Position numbers and translations under genes: made by a program. Positions 1 through 8,602 of a stretch of DNA of 64,000 nucleotides are shown one piece after another (position 1 is the first letter of the stretch; every line of letters begins with the position of its first letter). This DNA comes from Verrucomicrobiia bacterium DG1235 (GTDB lineage Bacteria; Verrucomicrobiota; Verrucomicrobiia; Opitutales; Opitutaceae): assembly GCA_000155695.1 (NCBI GenBank), contig DS990593.1, positions 164,131 to 228,130 of the forward strand, in the 5' to 3' direction. The notes below the pieces were generated by a model, which ran no database searches, was not told where the DNA came from, and saw only the letters and a program-made list of their open reading frames with translations.

Positions 1-870
1 GGGCTGGACGAGCGGCCCTGACGGGATGAGGGAACGGACTTCGACGAGTGAAATCCCGAGAAGAATGGAGAGTTGGTTGGTGAGCTGGACTTCGTTGGCC
101 TTCAAGCCCGCGAGAGTGGCTCGGGATTGGTAGAGCTGGCTTTCGGTTCGGCTGAAGTCGAGCGCGGTTGCATAGCCTTTCTCCAGAAGGCTGTCGATGC
201 GGCCGAGGTTGTCGGCCCGGCGCGCTTCACTTTGCTCGGCAAGTGATATTTGGGCTTGGGTGCTGCGAAGTTGGAGATAGGTCGTAGCGACTTGCGAGGT
301 GACGATTCGCTTCAGGTCGCGAAGCAGCTCCTCGTTGGCGGCGACTTCGTACTTCGTATCCTTGAGGGCAGCCCGGGCTTGTCCGAATACGTCGATTTGC
401 CAAACGGCGTTTAAGTTGAGATCTGTTGTGAAGCGCAGCGTTTCGCGCTGGAACTCGTTGGAATCGACATCGAATTCGTTGACGGTCTCCTCAAGCGAGA
501 GATCGACGCTCGGTAGAAGGGCCGCTCGGGAGCTTCGAAGTCCCGACAGCGCTTCTTGCAGGCGGGTCGCTCCGATGCGTATGTCCCATGATTGCTCATG
601 AGCTATGCGGATGAGGGAATTGAGAGTTTCGTCTTCTAGGGCTTCCCACCAGAAATGAGAGTCTGAAGCCGCGAACTGTTCGGAGGGAAGGTTCGCCTCC
701 GCGGAGGCTTGGCTCGGGAGCTCTAGGTCTTGGTTTCTTTGGATTTCGGAGGCTAGATCCTGTCCTCTCCGACTCACGCATCCGACGAAGGTGATGCAAA
801 TCAGAGGCGCGATAGCTTTGATAGCGAGGTGTGGGAATTTGCTAGGGATGAGCTCCATTGGTTGGTTCAT
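1..870 (-). CDS. Outer-membrane efflux lipoprotein, NodT/OprM type (partial, C-terminus beyond the left edge)
   Basis: TolC-superfamily outer-membrane channel; 290 residues are visible and the frame is still open at base 1. The N-terminus has a basic/hydrophobic signal ending in a lipobox (T-F-V-G-C, Cys31), so the mature protein should be lipid-anchored as in the NodT/OprM group. The region that follows has the family's paired helical stretches (around Trp75, and the R-I-G-A-T-R-L-Q-E-A segment). Start taken at the ATG at 870; the ATG four codons downstream is an alternative. It is transcribed away from the type I ABC exporter and adaptor genes across a 205-bp shared promoter region, so it is probably their outer-membrane partner. 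That is inference, since NodT lipoproteins more often work with RND pumps. Confidence 0.85.
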   Translation of the reverse strand, partial: MNQPMELIPSKFPHLAIKAIAPLICITFVGCVSRRGQDLASEIQRNQDLELPSQASAEANLPSEQFAASDSHFWWEALEDETLNSLIRIAHEQSWDIRIGATRLQEALSGLRSSRAALLPSVDLSLEETVNEFDVDSNEFQRETLRFTTDLNLNAVWQIDVFGQARAALKDTKYEVAANEELLRDLKRIVTSQVATTYLQLRSTQAQISLAEQSEARRADNLGRIDSLLEKGYATALDFSRTESQLYQSRATLAGLKANEVQLTNQLSILLGISLVEVRSLIPSGPLVQP

Positions 871-1075
871 TTGGAGGAGATATCGTATCTGCTTTGGGTA
901 AGTTTAGTTTTCTGGCTGGAATGTTGAGGGTTGAGTTCCAGTTCGTTACAGCCAAACCCAAATAGAGTGTCGCCTCCAATGCTGTCTAATGTTCCTTCCT
1001 TCCATACGAACAAAAAATTCAGTACTCGTGGCAATTGCCCGATAAGTTAGTACCAGTCCTTCATCCTCTTACGAA
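871..1075. promoter_or_regulatory. Divergent promoter region between outer-membrane factor and ABC exporter
   Basis: This 205-bp non-coding stretch lies between two divergent starts and must carry promoters for both directions. It is more AT-rich than the flanking genes. I could not recognise a specific operator or a convincing -35/-10 pair. Confidence 0.5.
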
Positions 1076-2830
1076 ATGAATCCCCCACCAAGTGTCTCGA
1101 AAGCAACCGATGCGAAGGTCAGAGTTTTTGGCCTCCGCCAGGTGTGGTCGATCGTGGTCTTTTCCTTCGTTATAAACCTGCTCTATCTGACGGGGCCTTT
1201 GTTCATGCTTCAGATCTACGATCGCGTGCTTGCGAGCGCAAACATACCAACCCTGCTTGGGCTTTTGTTCATCGTAGTCGTGCTCTATGTCTTTTTCGGG
1301 GTTTTAGAGTTTATTCGCAGTCAGGTGATCGCCTCGAATGGGGAAGCAATCACTGAAACTCTGGCTGACGCCTCTTACCGGGTATCGGTTGCGAGCAGTT
1401 GCGAAGCGAATCCGAGCCTTGAAAAGGCGAGCGCTTTGGAGGATGTGGACAGGCTTCGCAGTTTTCTGAAATCTCCTACTTTTTCAGCCCTGTTCGACCT
1501 TCCATGGGCTCCGATCTTTTTGCTTTTTGTATTCGGACTTCACCCGATGCTGGGGGTGATCGCAACGATCGCGGCGGCGGTTTTGGCGGGATTGGCGATC
1601 GTGAACGAGAGGCTGTCCCGGAAGAATATCGCGAAGGCGACTTCGGTATCGACTGAGGCCAGAAAAAAGGCTCAGTACGCGCGTCGTAATGCGGTTTCTT
1701 TGCGGGGCAATGGAATGGTCGGAGCGGTCGGTCAGCTTTGGCGCGGCTCGGATCGCGAGGCCCGTCAGATCGGGCTTCGGACTGGGGCGATCAATTCTGG
1801 ATTTTCGACTGCAACCAAGACCCTGCGGCTTGCCATCCAATCCGTGATGCTGGCGGCGGGAGCGTATTTTGTCATCCAAGGCGAGCTCAGCGCTGGTGGA
1901 ATCGTGGCTGGATCTATCATTTTCTCTCGGGCCTTAGCCCCTCTCGAGCAAATATTGAGCAACTACACTCAGCTGGCCCGCGCTCGCGACAGCTATGCGA
2001 ACCTGAATTCCTGGTGGTCGGAGGAGAAGGACGTGCCTTTCAAGGAAGGCCTGCCTCCTCCCGAGCGCTCGGTGGAAGTCTCTGGGCTCGGGGTGTGCGC
2101 TCCCGGCGTGAAGCAGTTTATCATCGCGGGAATCACATTTGGCCTGGAATCGGGAGACGTGCTTGGAGTGAGTGGCGCCAGCGGTTCTGGCAAGTCGACT
2201 TTGGCCAAGGCGATCGTCGGAGCGTGGCCTTGCACGGTTGGCAAAGTCTGTCTCGATGGCGCTGAGCTATCCCAGTGGTCTGAAAAAGAGCTAGGAGCGC
2301 ATGTGGGCTACTTGCCTCAAGATATTGAGCTCTTCAACCACACGGTCGCCTCGAATATCGCTCGGTGTCGCGGCGACGCAGACTTCGAAAAGGTCCTTGA
2401 GGCAAGTAAGCTGGCGGGGACTCATGAGATGATTTTGTCCTTGCCGGATGGATACAATACGGTGTTGGGAGAAGGTGGCGTGTCGCTTTCCGCCGGCCAG
2501 CGTCAGCGCGTAGCTCTTGCTCGAGCGCTGTACGGAAATCCGTTTCTGGTGGTTTTGGACGAGCCTAACTCGAACTTGGACGAGCAGGGCGAGAAGGCCC
2601 TTGCTCAGGCGGTGGACAGTTTACGCCTGAAAGGGCGAATTGTGATCGTGATCGCCCACCGGCAGAATATTTTGAATCGAGCCACCAAGCTGCTGGTGAT
2701 GGAAAAGGGACAGATGAAGGTATTTGGAAAGCCTGAAGACCTTGTGAAGGCCATGAAAGCTCAGGCAGCTGCAGGGGCGAAGCCCAAAGCTCTCGCCTCG
2801 ACGAGGAAAGGAAACCAGTCGGATGTCTGA
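1076..2830 (+). CDS. Type I secretion ABC transporter, PrtD family (permease fused to ATPase)
   Basis: Inner-membrane exporter of a type I secretion system, 584 residues with the membrane domain N-terminal and the ATPase C-terminal. Hydrophobic segments lie near residues 25-45, 55-80, 140-185 and 255-300. The nucleotide-binding domain shows Walker A G-A-S-G-S-G-K-S-T (about 366-374), the Q-loop in Y-L-P-Q-D, the signature L-S-A-G-Q-R-Q-R (about 471) and Walker B L-V-V-L-D-E-P (about 491). There is no N-terminal peptidase domain, which fits PrtD/LapB-like exporters of proteins with C-terminal signals. The 3' end overlaps the adaptor gene by 8 bp, so they are co-translated. No RTX-type substrate gene is visible in the window. 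Confidence 0.93.
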   Translation: MNPPPSVSKATDAKVRVFGLRQVWSIVVFSFVINLLYLTGPLFMLQIYDRVLASANIPTLLGLLFIVVVLYVFFGVLEFIRSQVIASNGEAITETLADASYRVSVASSCEANPSLEKASALEDVDRLRSFLKSPTFSALFDLPWAPIFLLFVFGLHPMLGVIATIAAAVLAGLAIVNERLSRKNIAKATSVSTEARKKAQYARRNAVSLRGNGMVGAVGQLWRGSDREARQIGLRTGAINSGFSTATKTLRLAIQSVMLAAGAYFVIQGELSAGGIVAGSIIFSRALAPLEQILSNYTQLARARDSYANLNSWWSEEKDVPFKEGLPPPERSVEVSGLGVCAPGVKQFIIAGITFGLESGDVLGVSGASGSGKSTLAKAIVGAWPCTVGKVCLDGAELSQWSEKELGAHVGYLPQDIELFNHTVASNIARCRGDADFEKVLEASKLAGTHEMILSLPDGYNTVLGEGGVSLSAGQRQRVALARALYGNPFLVVLDEPNSNLDEQGEKALAQAVDSLRLKGRIVIVIAHRQNILNRATKLLVMEKGQMKVFGKPEDLVKAMKAQAAAGAKPKALASTRKGNQSDV

Positions 2831-4097
2831 GTTTAAGGAGAGGCAGAGGCGCTTCGAGAAATTGGGGGTCGTGGCTTGTTTGGGATTCGTGCTCGCGGTG
2901 ATAGTCTGCGGAATCTTCATTCGGATTTCCGGAGCGGTGACCTCGGTTGGTTATGTTGTTCAAACGGGTGAGAACAAGGCCGTGCAACACGCCGAGGGTG
3001 GAAGCGTGGCGGAGATTTTCGTGAAGAACGGGGACTTGGTGGAGATGGGGGATCCGTTGTTGATCTTGAATGCCGCCTCAGTCACATCGCAGTACGATAT
3101 TCTTAAGAAGCGACGTTTTGAGTTGGAGGTGACGATTGCGCGATTGAAGGCGCTCACAGCTGGCGACGAGACGTTTCGATACGATGGCGAAGTTGAGTAT
3201 CCTGACATTGTGTTAACGCAGGAGTCCATATTTCAGGCCCACAAGGACCGGACTTTGAGCGCTCAGACGCAATTGGAGGTGCGCATGAATGGTTTGGAGT
3301 CCGAGCTGGCGGCGCTGCAGAAGCAAACAAAGACGAGCAGTCAGCAGTTGGAGTTTCTCAGCGAGTCCATCGAAGAAGTGCAGGAGCTATTCGACGAGCA
3401 GCTTGTTTCCAAGGCCCGATTGACCGCTTTAAGGCGCGATCGGGTGGCGGTTTTGAGCGAGCTTGATGCGTTGGCCTTGTCCGAAGCTCGCATTCGCAAC
3501 GCGTACAATGATGCCCGACAGCAGTCGAATCTTCTGAAGATGGAGGAGTTTTCTGATCTCTGGCGGGAAATGGAGCTTGCGAGAGAGCAGATGAACGAAG
3601 TTTCAAGTTCGCTCGACGCAACTCAGGATCGGCAGAGTCGCTTGGTTGTTTCAGCTCCGGCGAGCGGTCGCGTACACGAGCTCGAGATTCGGAACGTCGA
3701 AGCAGTTGTCTCGCCGGGACAGACGATAATGGAAATCGTACCAGTGTCCGAGGGACCAACCGTAATTGCTCGGGTGAGCCCGATGGATGTCGAACAGGTC
3801 TACGAAGGGCAGCAAGTGCGTGTGCGATTCGATACTTTCGACAGCAAGACGACTCCTGAAGTGCTTGGCGAGGTTTTGGGGATATCTCCAGACCGCATCA
3901 CCGATGAAGCTTCGGGAGAGATCTATTACGAAGTAATCGTGAACCTGCCAGATGAGGAGGTTGCCAAGATAAAGACGGGAATCATCATTCCGGGACTGCC
4001 CGTTACGGCTTTGCTGACTACGGAAGAGCGCAGTTTGCTCGACTATCTGCTCAAGCCTTTGAGGGTTCAGCTCTTTTCGGCGTTTAGGGAAAGCTGA
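2823..4097 (+). CDS. Type I secretion membrane-fusion adaptor, HlyD family
   Basis: Periplasmic adaptor linking the ABC exporter to the outer-membrane channel; 424 residues. One N-terminal membrane helix (about 16-38) is followed by a split lipoyl/barrel-sandwich domain (V-Q-T-G-E-N-K-A-V-Q-H before the hairpin, S-A-P-A-S-G-R-V-H-E-L after it), with a long coiled-coil hairpin between (about 85-265). The C-terminal beta-barrel carries the family segment G-L-P-V-T-A-L-L. Length and domain order match PrtE/HlyD adaptors. It begins 8 bp inside the ABC gene. The next gene (lpxC/fabZ) starts 104 bp downstream in the same direction and is unrelated in function. Confidence 0.93.
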   Translation: MSEFKERQRRFEKLGVVACLGFVLAVIVCGIFIRISGAVTSVGYVVQTGENKAVQHAEGGSVAEIFVKNGDLVEMGDPLLILNAASVTSQYDILKKRRFELEVTIARLKALTAGDETFRYDGEVEYPDIVLTQESIFQAHKDRTLSAQTQLEVRMNGLESELAALQKQTKTSSQQLEFLSESIEEVQELFDEQLVSKARLTALRRDRVAVLSELDALALSEARIRNAYNDARQQSNLLKMEEFSDLWREMELAREQMNEVSSSLDATQDRQSRLVVSAPASGRVHELEIRNVEAVVSPGQTIMEIVPVSEGPTVIARVSPMDVEQVYEGQQVRVRFDTFDSKTTPEVLGEVLGISPDRITDEASGEIYYEVIVNLPDEEVAKIKTGIIIPGLPVTALLTTEERSLLDYLLKPLRVQLFSAFRES

Positions 4098-4201
4098 TCA
4101 TAGAGGATATGGCGATTGCCGCTTGCTTTCGAAGAAGCCTTGCTGCCTTGGTTTTCTAAATTCTTGAATTCGTGGCGCATTGCTGCCACTAAGCGATCCC
4201 C

Positions 4202-5539
4202 ATGAAGCAACGCTCGATCTTGCGCGAGGTCTCTATCAAAGGCGCGTCCCTCCACACCGGTGATAAAACACAGCTCACGCTGAAGCCTGCTCCCGCCAAT
4301 GCTGGCATTACGATCCGCCGTACGGATTTGCACGATAAGCCGGTGATCAAGCCGCACATTTCGCTGGTTACCGATTTGGTTCGCGCCACGACGCTAAGCT
4401 CTGGCCACGCGAAGGTTCATACTGTCGAGCATATCCTTGCGGCCTTGCATGGGATGGGCGTTGACAATGTTGAGATCGAGATGGACGCGTCCGAGCCGCC
4501 GATTCTGGACGGGTCTTCGAAGGGATTCGTGAACCTCATCCTCGAGGGTGAAATCGTCGAGCAGGACGCGGAGCGCGATGTGTTTGTATTGGATCAGCCT
4601 ATATCGGTATCGAAGGGGAACTCCTCGCTGATCGCCTTGCCCTACGATGGCTTCAAGATTTCGTGTACCTCGGCGGATGATCGAGGGATCCATACGCAGC
4701 ATCTTTCTATCGAAATCGATCCGGACGTCTTCGCGACGCAGATTGCGGCGGCGAGAACCTTCACGGTTTACGAAGATATCGAGGAGCTGCTGAAGCTCGG
4801 CAAGATCAAGGGAGGCAGCCTTGAAAACGCGATTGTGCTGAAGGACGACAAGATCATGTCCAAGGAGCCGTTGCGCTTCGAGGATGAGCTCGTACGGCAC
4901 AAGATTCTGGACGTCATTGGGGATATTTTCCTACTCGGTAAACCGCTTAAGGCTCATATCGTGGCGGTTCGCCCGGGCCATGCCGTAAACGCTGAACTCA
5001 CGGCGAAGCTAGCTGAGCGGATGGAGGAATTAGCCAAAGGCAAGGCTGCTCCCGCCAAGGGAAAGCCCAAGACTGCGAAAATCGAAGAGGAAACGCAACT
5101 CGACATCAGACGAGTCATTGAGACTTTGCCGCACCGTTATCCGTTTTTGATGATAGACCGCGTGGTTGAGTTTCGGGGAGAGGACGAGCTGACGGCGATC
5201 AAGAACGTCACGATCAACGAACCGTATTTCCAGGGGCACTACCCAGGACAGCCTATCATGCCGGGGGTGCTTCAAGTCGAAGCAATGGCGCAGGCGGCGG
5301 GTATTTTAATGCTTCGCAAGATCAATCAGGAGGGCAAGACCGCGGTTTTCATGAGCGTAGACAAGGTCAAGTGGCGCCGAAAGGTTACCCCTGGTGATCA
5401 ACTTCGTATCGATATTAAGCTCCTTAAGATCATGCGGGCCAAGATCGGTACGGCGTCGGCTACTTGCTATGTGGGTGACGAGGTGGCATCTTCCGGTGAG
5501 CTCAAGTTTATGATCTTGGGCGAAGGAGAAGACGTATAA
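4202..5539 (+). CDS. lpxC/fabZ: Bifunctional UDP-3-O-acyl-GlcNAc deacetylase / 3-hydroxyacyl-ACP dehydratase (LpxC-FabZ fusion)
   Basis: One polypeptide of 445 residues carries two enzymes. Residues 1 to about 280 are LpxC, the committed zinc-dependent deacetylase of lipid A synthesis: the zinc/catalytic signatures are V-H-T-V-E-H (about 75), H-K-I-L-D (about 233) and R-P-G-H-A-V-N (about 258). A Lys/Ala-rich linker (about 282-302) leads to FabZ (about 303-445), with L-P-H-R-Y-P-F-L and the catalytic His/Glu in [12 protein letters not shown] and L-Q-V-E-A-M-A-Q. FabZ dehydrates 3-hydroxyacyl-ACP, the acyl pool also used by LpxA and LpxC. The fusion is known from Bacteroidota and Verrucomicrobiota. 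lpxA follows after 21 bp. Confidence 0.97.
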   Translation: MKQRSILREVSIKGASLHTGDKTQLTLKPAPANAGITIRRTDLHDKPVIKPHISLVTDLVRATTLSSGHAKVHTVEHILAALHGMGVDNVEIEMDASEPPILDGSSKGFVNLILEGEIVEQDAERDVFVLDQPISVSKGNSSLIALPYDGFKISCTSADDRGIHTQHLSIEIDPDVFATQIAAARTFTVYEDIEELLKLGKIKGGSLENAIVLKDDKIMSKEPLRFEDELVRHKILDVIGDIFLLGKPLKAHIVAVRPGHAVNAELTAKLAERMEELAKGKAAPAKGKPKTAKIEEETQLDIRRVIETLPHRYPFLMIDRVVEFRGEDELTAIKNVTINEPYFQGHYPGQPIMPGVLQVEAMAQAAGILMLRKINQEGKTAVFMSVDKVKWRRKVTPGDQLRIDIKLLKIMRAKIGTASATCYVGDEVASSGELKFMILGEGEDV

Positions 5540-5560
5540 GCTTTCCAAATACGATCAGCT

Positions 5561-6352
5561 ATGAGTGAGAAGATTCATCCTACTGCGGTTGTCGACCCGA
5601 AGGCGGAGCTCGCATCAGACGTGGAAATTGGCCCGTACGCGGTGGTGGGCGCGGGAGTGAAAATCGGCGCAGGCTCGAAGGTCTGGCATCATGCGACGGT
5701 ATGGGGCAATACGTCGATCGGCGCGGCCTGCGAGATTTATCCTTATTCGAGCATTGGCATGCAGACGCAGGACTTGAAGTTCAAGGGCGGCAGTCCGGGC
5801 GTGAAGATCGGCGATCGAAATATTTTTCGCGAATACGTTTCTATCAATGCGGCAACGAATGACGGCGAGTTTACGGAGATCGGCGACGATAATTACCTGC
5901 TCGCGTATTGCCATGTGGGGCACTGCTGCAAGTTGGGGAATCACATCATTGCGAGCAATGGAGCGACTTTTGCGGGGCACGTGATCGTGGAGGACTATGT
6001 TGGCGTTGGTGGCGGCGGCACGGCGATCCATCAGTTTTGCCACATCGGGCAGCGCAGCTTCATAGGCGGTTGCGCCAAGGTGGAGCAGGACATTCCTCCC
6101 TTCATGCTGGGCGACGGAAATCCGGCCAAGATTCGCATGTTTAACAAAGTTGGTCTTGAGCGTGGCGGCTTTACGCCGGAGCAGATGTCGGCAGTGAAGC
6201 TAATTTTTAAAACCTTCTATCGTCAGGGCTTGAACCGCCAGCAAGCGATAGACTTTGTATTAAGTAGTCCGTATTCGGATACGGATGAAGTGAAGGCCTA
6301 TGTCGCTTTCGCGGAAAAGTCTGAACGAGGACTGACGGGCGGGAATAAGTAG
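5561..6352 (+). CDS. lpxA: Acyl-ACP--UDP-N-acetylglucosamine O-acyltransferase
   Basis: First enzyme of lipid A synthesis: transfers a 3-hydroxyacyl chain from ACP to the 3-OH of UDP-GlcNAc. The 263 residues match the family length. The N-terminal two thirds are a left-handed parallel beta-helix of hexapeptide repeats (I-H-P-T-A-V-V, A-E-L-A-S-D-V, and so on). The catalytic His lies in H-V-G-H-C-C (second His, about 121), equivalent to E. coli His125, and the C-terminal helical domain (about 195-263) is intact. Encoded directly after lpxC/fabZ, so the early lipid A steps are grouped. The 3' end converges on a DUF72 gene 19 bp away, with no clear terminator between. Confidence 0.96.
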   Translation: MSEKIHPTAVVDPKAELASDVEIGPYAVVGAGVKIGAGSKVWHHATVWGNTSIGAACEIYPYSSIGMQTQDLKFKGGSPGVKIGDRNIFREYVSINAATNDGEFTEIGDDNYLLAYCHVGHCCKLGNHIIASNGATFAGHVIVEDYVGVGGGGTAIHQFCHIGQRSFIGGCAKVEQDIPPFMLGDGNPAKIRMFNKVGLERGGFTPEQMSAVKLIFKTFYRQGLNRQQAIDFVLSSPYSDTDEVKAYVAFAEKSERGLTGGNK

Positions 6353-6371
6353 CGTTTGCTTGGAGCGTGGA

Positions 6372-7265
6372 CTAAAACAAGTCCAGCTGTTCGGTATCTT
6401 TTTGCGGCGGAGTTCGGTCGCTTTCGAATTCGGGAAATTCCGGTAGAAGCGGGTTTATTCGTTTGATCTGCCGGTGGAGTTGTTGGGCAACGTAGGGAGC
6501 GAAGGCGTCGTCTCCTGCATGGGAGAAGATGTAGGGCTTCTTTCCTTCGAGTATCCACTTATTGATGACGGGTGCCCATTCCTTGATGTAAGGCTCGTTC
6601 TTTTCGATTAGGTTTTTTCCGACGAAGCGTAGAACTGGATTGTTCGAAAGAGCGACGTGGCGAATGGGCATCTGCGGCTTGCGGGCTTGGGCGTCGCGTT
6701 CCTCCTCGTCGTCCGGTTTGCTGGAGAAGAGGGGGCGGGTGTCAAAGACTACCTTATCGATGCCGTGGGTTTCGAGCAGGTCGTCGAGACGCTTTTCGTT
6801 GTCCGCTTCGTCGAACCAGCTGATGTGGCGCGGCTCGACGGCGTAGCTAAAGTCCTTGGGGAGCGCTTTGAGGTAGCTTGTGAGCGTATCCAGATTGTTT
6901 ATATTGAATGAGGGGGGGAGCTGCAGGAAGGAGACGCCGAGCTTTTGTCCGTGGGAGAGGGCTTCGAGAATTTTAAAGAAGGCGCTGTTTTCTTCGCCGG
7001 CGTTGGATAGGCGGCGTTCGTGCGAAATGGCTTTTGGAAATTTTGGGGCGAAGCGGAAGCTGTCTGTTGTTTCCGCCATCCAGCGCTCGACGGTGGCCAT
7101 TGGGGGAAGGGCGTAGAAAAGGGTGTTGCCCTCGACGGTGTTGAAGATGCGCGAATACTCTCGAAGCAGGTCGCCCGTGGCGGTGCCGGTTCGAAAGACT
7201 TTGCCGATCCAGTCGCGGTTGGACCAGGCTGGGCATCCGAAGTAGTAGGGGAAGGTGGCGGGCAT
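6372..7265 (-). CDS. DUF72 (YecE-like) family protein
   Basis: TIM-barrel protein of the DUF72 family; biochemical role unknown. 297 residues from the ATG at 7265 (M-P-A-T-F-P-Y-Y-F-G-C-P-A-W). The frame stays open further upstream, but that part is low-complexity Ser/Ala sequence running across the terminator behind hisI, so the internal ATG is preferred. Family hallmarks: Y-Y-F-G-C-P-A-W near the N-terminus, N-T-L-F-Y-A-L-P (the usual V-E-x-N-x-x-F-Y block), F-x-F-A-P-K-F-P-K-A-I, and Y-A-V-E-P-R-H. It is in its own transcription unit because a strong terminator separates it from hisI. No functional link to neighbours is evident. Confidence 0.87.
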   Translation of the reverse strand: MPATFPYYFGCPAWSNRDWIGKVFRTGTATGDLLREYSRIFNTVEGNTLFYALPPMATVERWMAETTDSFRFAPKFPKAISHERRLSNAGEENSAFFKILEALSHGQKLGVSFLQLPPSFNINNLDTLTSYLKALPKDFSYAVEPRHISWFDEADNEKRLDDLLETHGIDKVVFDTRPLFSSKPDDEEERDAQARKPQMPIRHVALSNNPVLRFVGKNLIEKNEPYIKEWAPVINKWILEGKKPYIFSHAGDDAFAPYVAQQLHRQIKRINPLLPEFPEFESDRTPPQKDTEQLDLF

Positions 7266-7290
7266 AGAGGTCGTTTTGAGAAAGGGGTAT

Positions 7291-7325
7291 AAAAAAAGAG
7301 GGGAGGCGCGGTGCCTCACCCTCTT
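7291..7325 (-). terminator. Rho-independent terminator downstream of hisI
   Basis: On the minus strand a GC-rich stem (left arm AAGAGGGTGAGGC, right arm GCCTCCCCTCTT, short loop) is followed directly by a run of seven T. It sits 10 bp past the hisI stop codon and upstream of the DUF72 start. Confidence 0.85.
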
Positions 7326-7335
7326 GGTAGAATCG

Positions 7336-7773
7336 TTATTTTTTGTATACTTCGGCGGGATCGAAAACGCGTTCGCCGCCGTCGTAGACGAGCTTTTCGC
7401 CGTCGAACTTGCGATAGAAGCAGGACTTGTAGCCGGTATGGCAGGCGGCTCCGTTTTCGCCAATGTCTGCCTTGATGAGGATGACGTCTTGGTCGCAGTC
7501 GGTGCGGAGTTCCTTGACCCACTGGATTTGTCCGGAGGACTCGCCCTTTACCCAGAGCTTTCCGCGGGAGCGGCTGAAGTAGGTCGCCTTGCCGGTTTCG
7601 ATTGTATGCTTGAGGGCTTCCTCGTTCATCCAGGCGAACATGATCACCTCGTTGGAATGGACCTCGGTCGTAATGCAGGGAATGAGGCCGTTGCTGTCGA
7701 ATTTTGGCTGCAGCTTCTGGCCGTTTTCAATTTCCTCGTGCGAGGTGCGTTCGTGGATGCATGTGTGTGACAT
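7336..7773 (-). CDS. hisI: Phosphoribosyl-AMP cyclohydrolase
   Basis: Third step of histidine biosynthesis: opens the purine ring of phosphoribosyl-AMP. 145 residues, the stand-alone HisI form without a HisE domain. The metal sites are clear: D-C-D-Q-D (about 91-95, Mg/Zn), and C-H-T-G-Y-K-S-C-F-Y-R (about 109-119) which supplies zinc cysteines and a histidine. S-R-S-R-G-K-L-W-V-K-G-E-S-S-G is the substrate-loop signature. No other his gene is in the window, so it is an orphan member of the pathway. It is followed by a strong terminator and lies 115 bp downstream of the HAD gene. Confidence 0.97.
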   Translation of the reverse strand: MSHTCIHERTSHEEIENGQKLQPKFDSNGLIPCITTEVHSNEVIMFAWMNEEALKHTIETGKATYFSRSRGKLWVKGESSGQIQWVKELRTDCDQDVILIKADIGENGAACHTGYKSCFYRKFDGEKLVYDGGERVFDPAEVYKK

Positions 7774-7856
7774 AACGGCGTGGAGGAAATCCGAGTGTGG
7801 CAGGCATGTAAAGTCGGTAAAAGCGCTCTCCGCTCGCTGGTGGAGGGCGGCTGGGG

Positions 7857-7886
7857 CGCGAAACGTGTAAGGTTGCGCGTTTCGCG
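7857..7886 (-). repeat. Hairpin just downstream of the HAD gene
   Basis: Perfect 9-bp arms (CGCGAAACG at 7857-7865, CGTTTCGCG at 7878-7886) around a 12-nt loop, starting 2 bp after the HAD stop codon. There is no T-run, so it may be a Rho-assisted terminator or mRNA 3'-end stabiliser rather than a classical terminator. Confidence 0.5.
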
Positions 7887-7888
7887 TT

Positions 7889-8584
7889 CTAAAGGAGTGG
7901 GAGGAGCTCGCTGAGTTTTGCGATGTGGCGGTAGCCGTTTGCTTGATGGCTGGGTTCGTCGGTGATCCGAAGGGTCTGCCAGCCGGCGGCTTGGGCTCCC
8001 TGGATGTCGTGCTGGAGGCTGTCGCCGATGTGGAGTATTTCGGGAGGCTCGAGCTGGAGGGCGGTTTGGCAGTGGCGGAAAATTTCCGGGTCCGGCTTTT
8101 CGTGGCCGATTTCGCTGGAGATGAAGAGGTGGTCGAAGAGGTTGGCGAAGTCTGTTTCGTCCACTACGTTTCGAACGCGGCTGTCCCAATTGGTGAGAAG
8201 GGCGGTTTGGTAGCCTTTTTTGCGGAGTTCGGAAATGGTCTCGCGGGCGGAGGCTTCGGGCTTCCATCTGTGTCCGTGCGAGAATTCGTCCCAGAGTTCC
8301 TGGAAGAGGCTATCGAAATCGTCGGGCTGTGGGTCGAGTTGGGAGATGGACTCTGCGACGATCGCTTTCCAGTAGCTCCATTCGCGTCGCTCGCCGTCTA
8401 CGATGGCCTTGTCCTTGGATACTGAACGGAAGGCGCGGCGAAAGCCGGCTTGAAGTTCGGTCGCCTCGTAGTCCAATCCGTGGCGCTGCATGACCTCGCG
8501 GTAGATTTGGCCGACTGAGGGATATGGGTGATAGATGGTATGGGCGGCGTCGAAGGTGACGGCTTTGACCTGGGAAAACTGCAT
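7889..8584 (-). CDS. HAD-superfamily hydrolase, REG-2/HDHD3-like
   Basis: 231-residue haloacid-dehalogenase-fold protein with an alpha-helical cap inserted after motif I (subclass I). Motif I is F-D-A-A-H-T-I (nucleophile Asp near residue 11); the usual second Asp is Ala, as is tolerated in dehalogenase-like and REG-2-like branches. Motif II is L-L-T-N-W-D-S (Thr/Asn), motif III the Lys in G-H-E-K-P-D-P, and motif IV H-I-G-D-S-L-Q-H-D. The overall pattern (H-P-Y-P-S-V-G-Q-I-Y, then E-R-R-E-W-S-Y-W) matches the REG-2/HDHD3 branch, whose substrate is unknown. Its start is 18 bp after the DUF971 stop, so the two are probably co-transcribed. Confidence 0.88.
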   Translation of the reverse strand: MQFSQVKAVTFDAAHTIYHPYPSVGQIYREVMQRHGLDYEATELQAGFRRAFRSVSKDKAIVDGERREWSYWKAIVAESISQLDPQPDDFDSLFQELWDEFSHGHRWKPEASARETISELRKKGYQTALLTNWDSRVRNVVDETDFANLFDHLFISSEIGHEKPDPEIFRHCQTALQLEPPEILHIGDSLQHDIQGAQAAGWQTLRITDEPSHQANGYRHIAKLSELLPLL

Positions 8585-8602
8585 GAGTGGGAAGCGGCGG
8601 CG

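Noticed and set aside
7255-7770. 171-codon plus-strand frame over hisI
   Set aside because: Shadow of hisI, whose zinc and substrate motifs are intact on the minus strand; it also runs through the hisI terminator.
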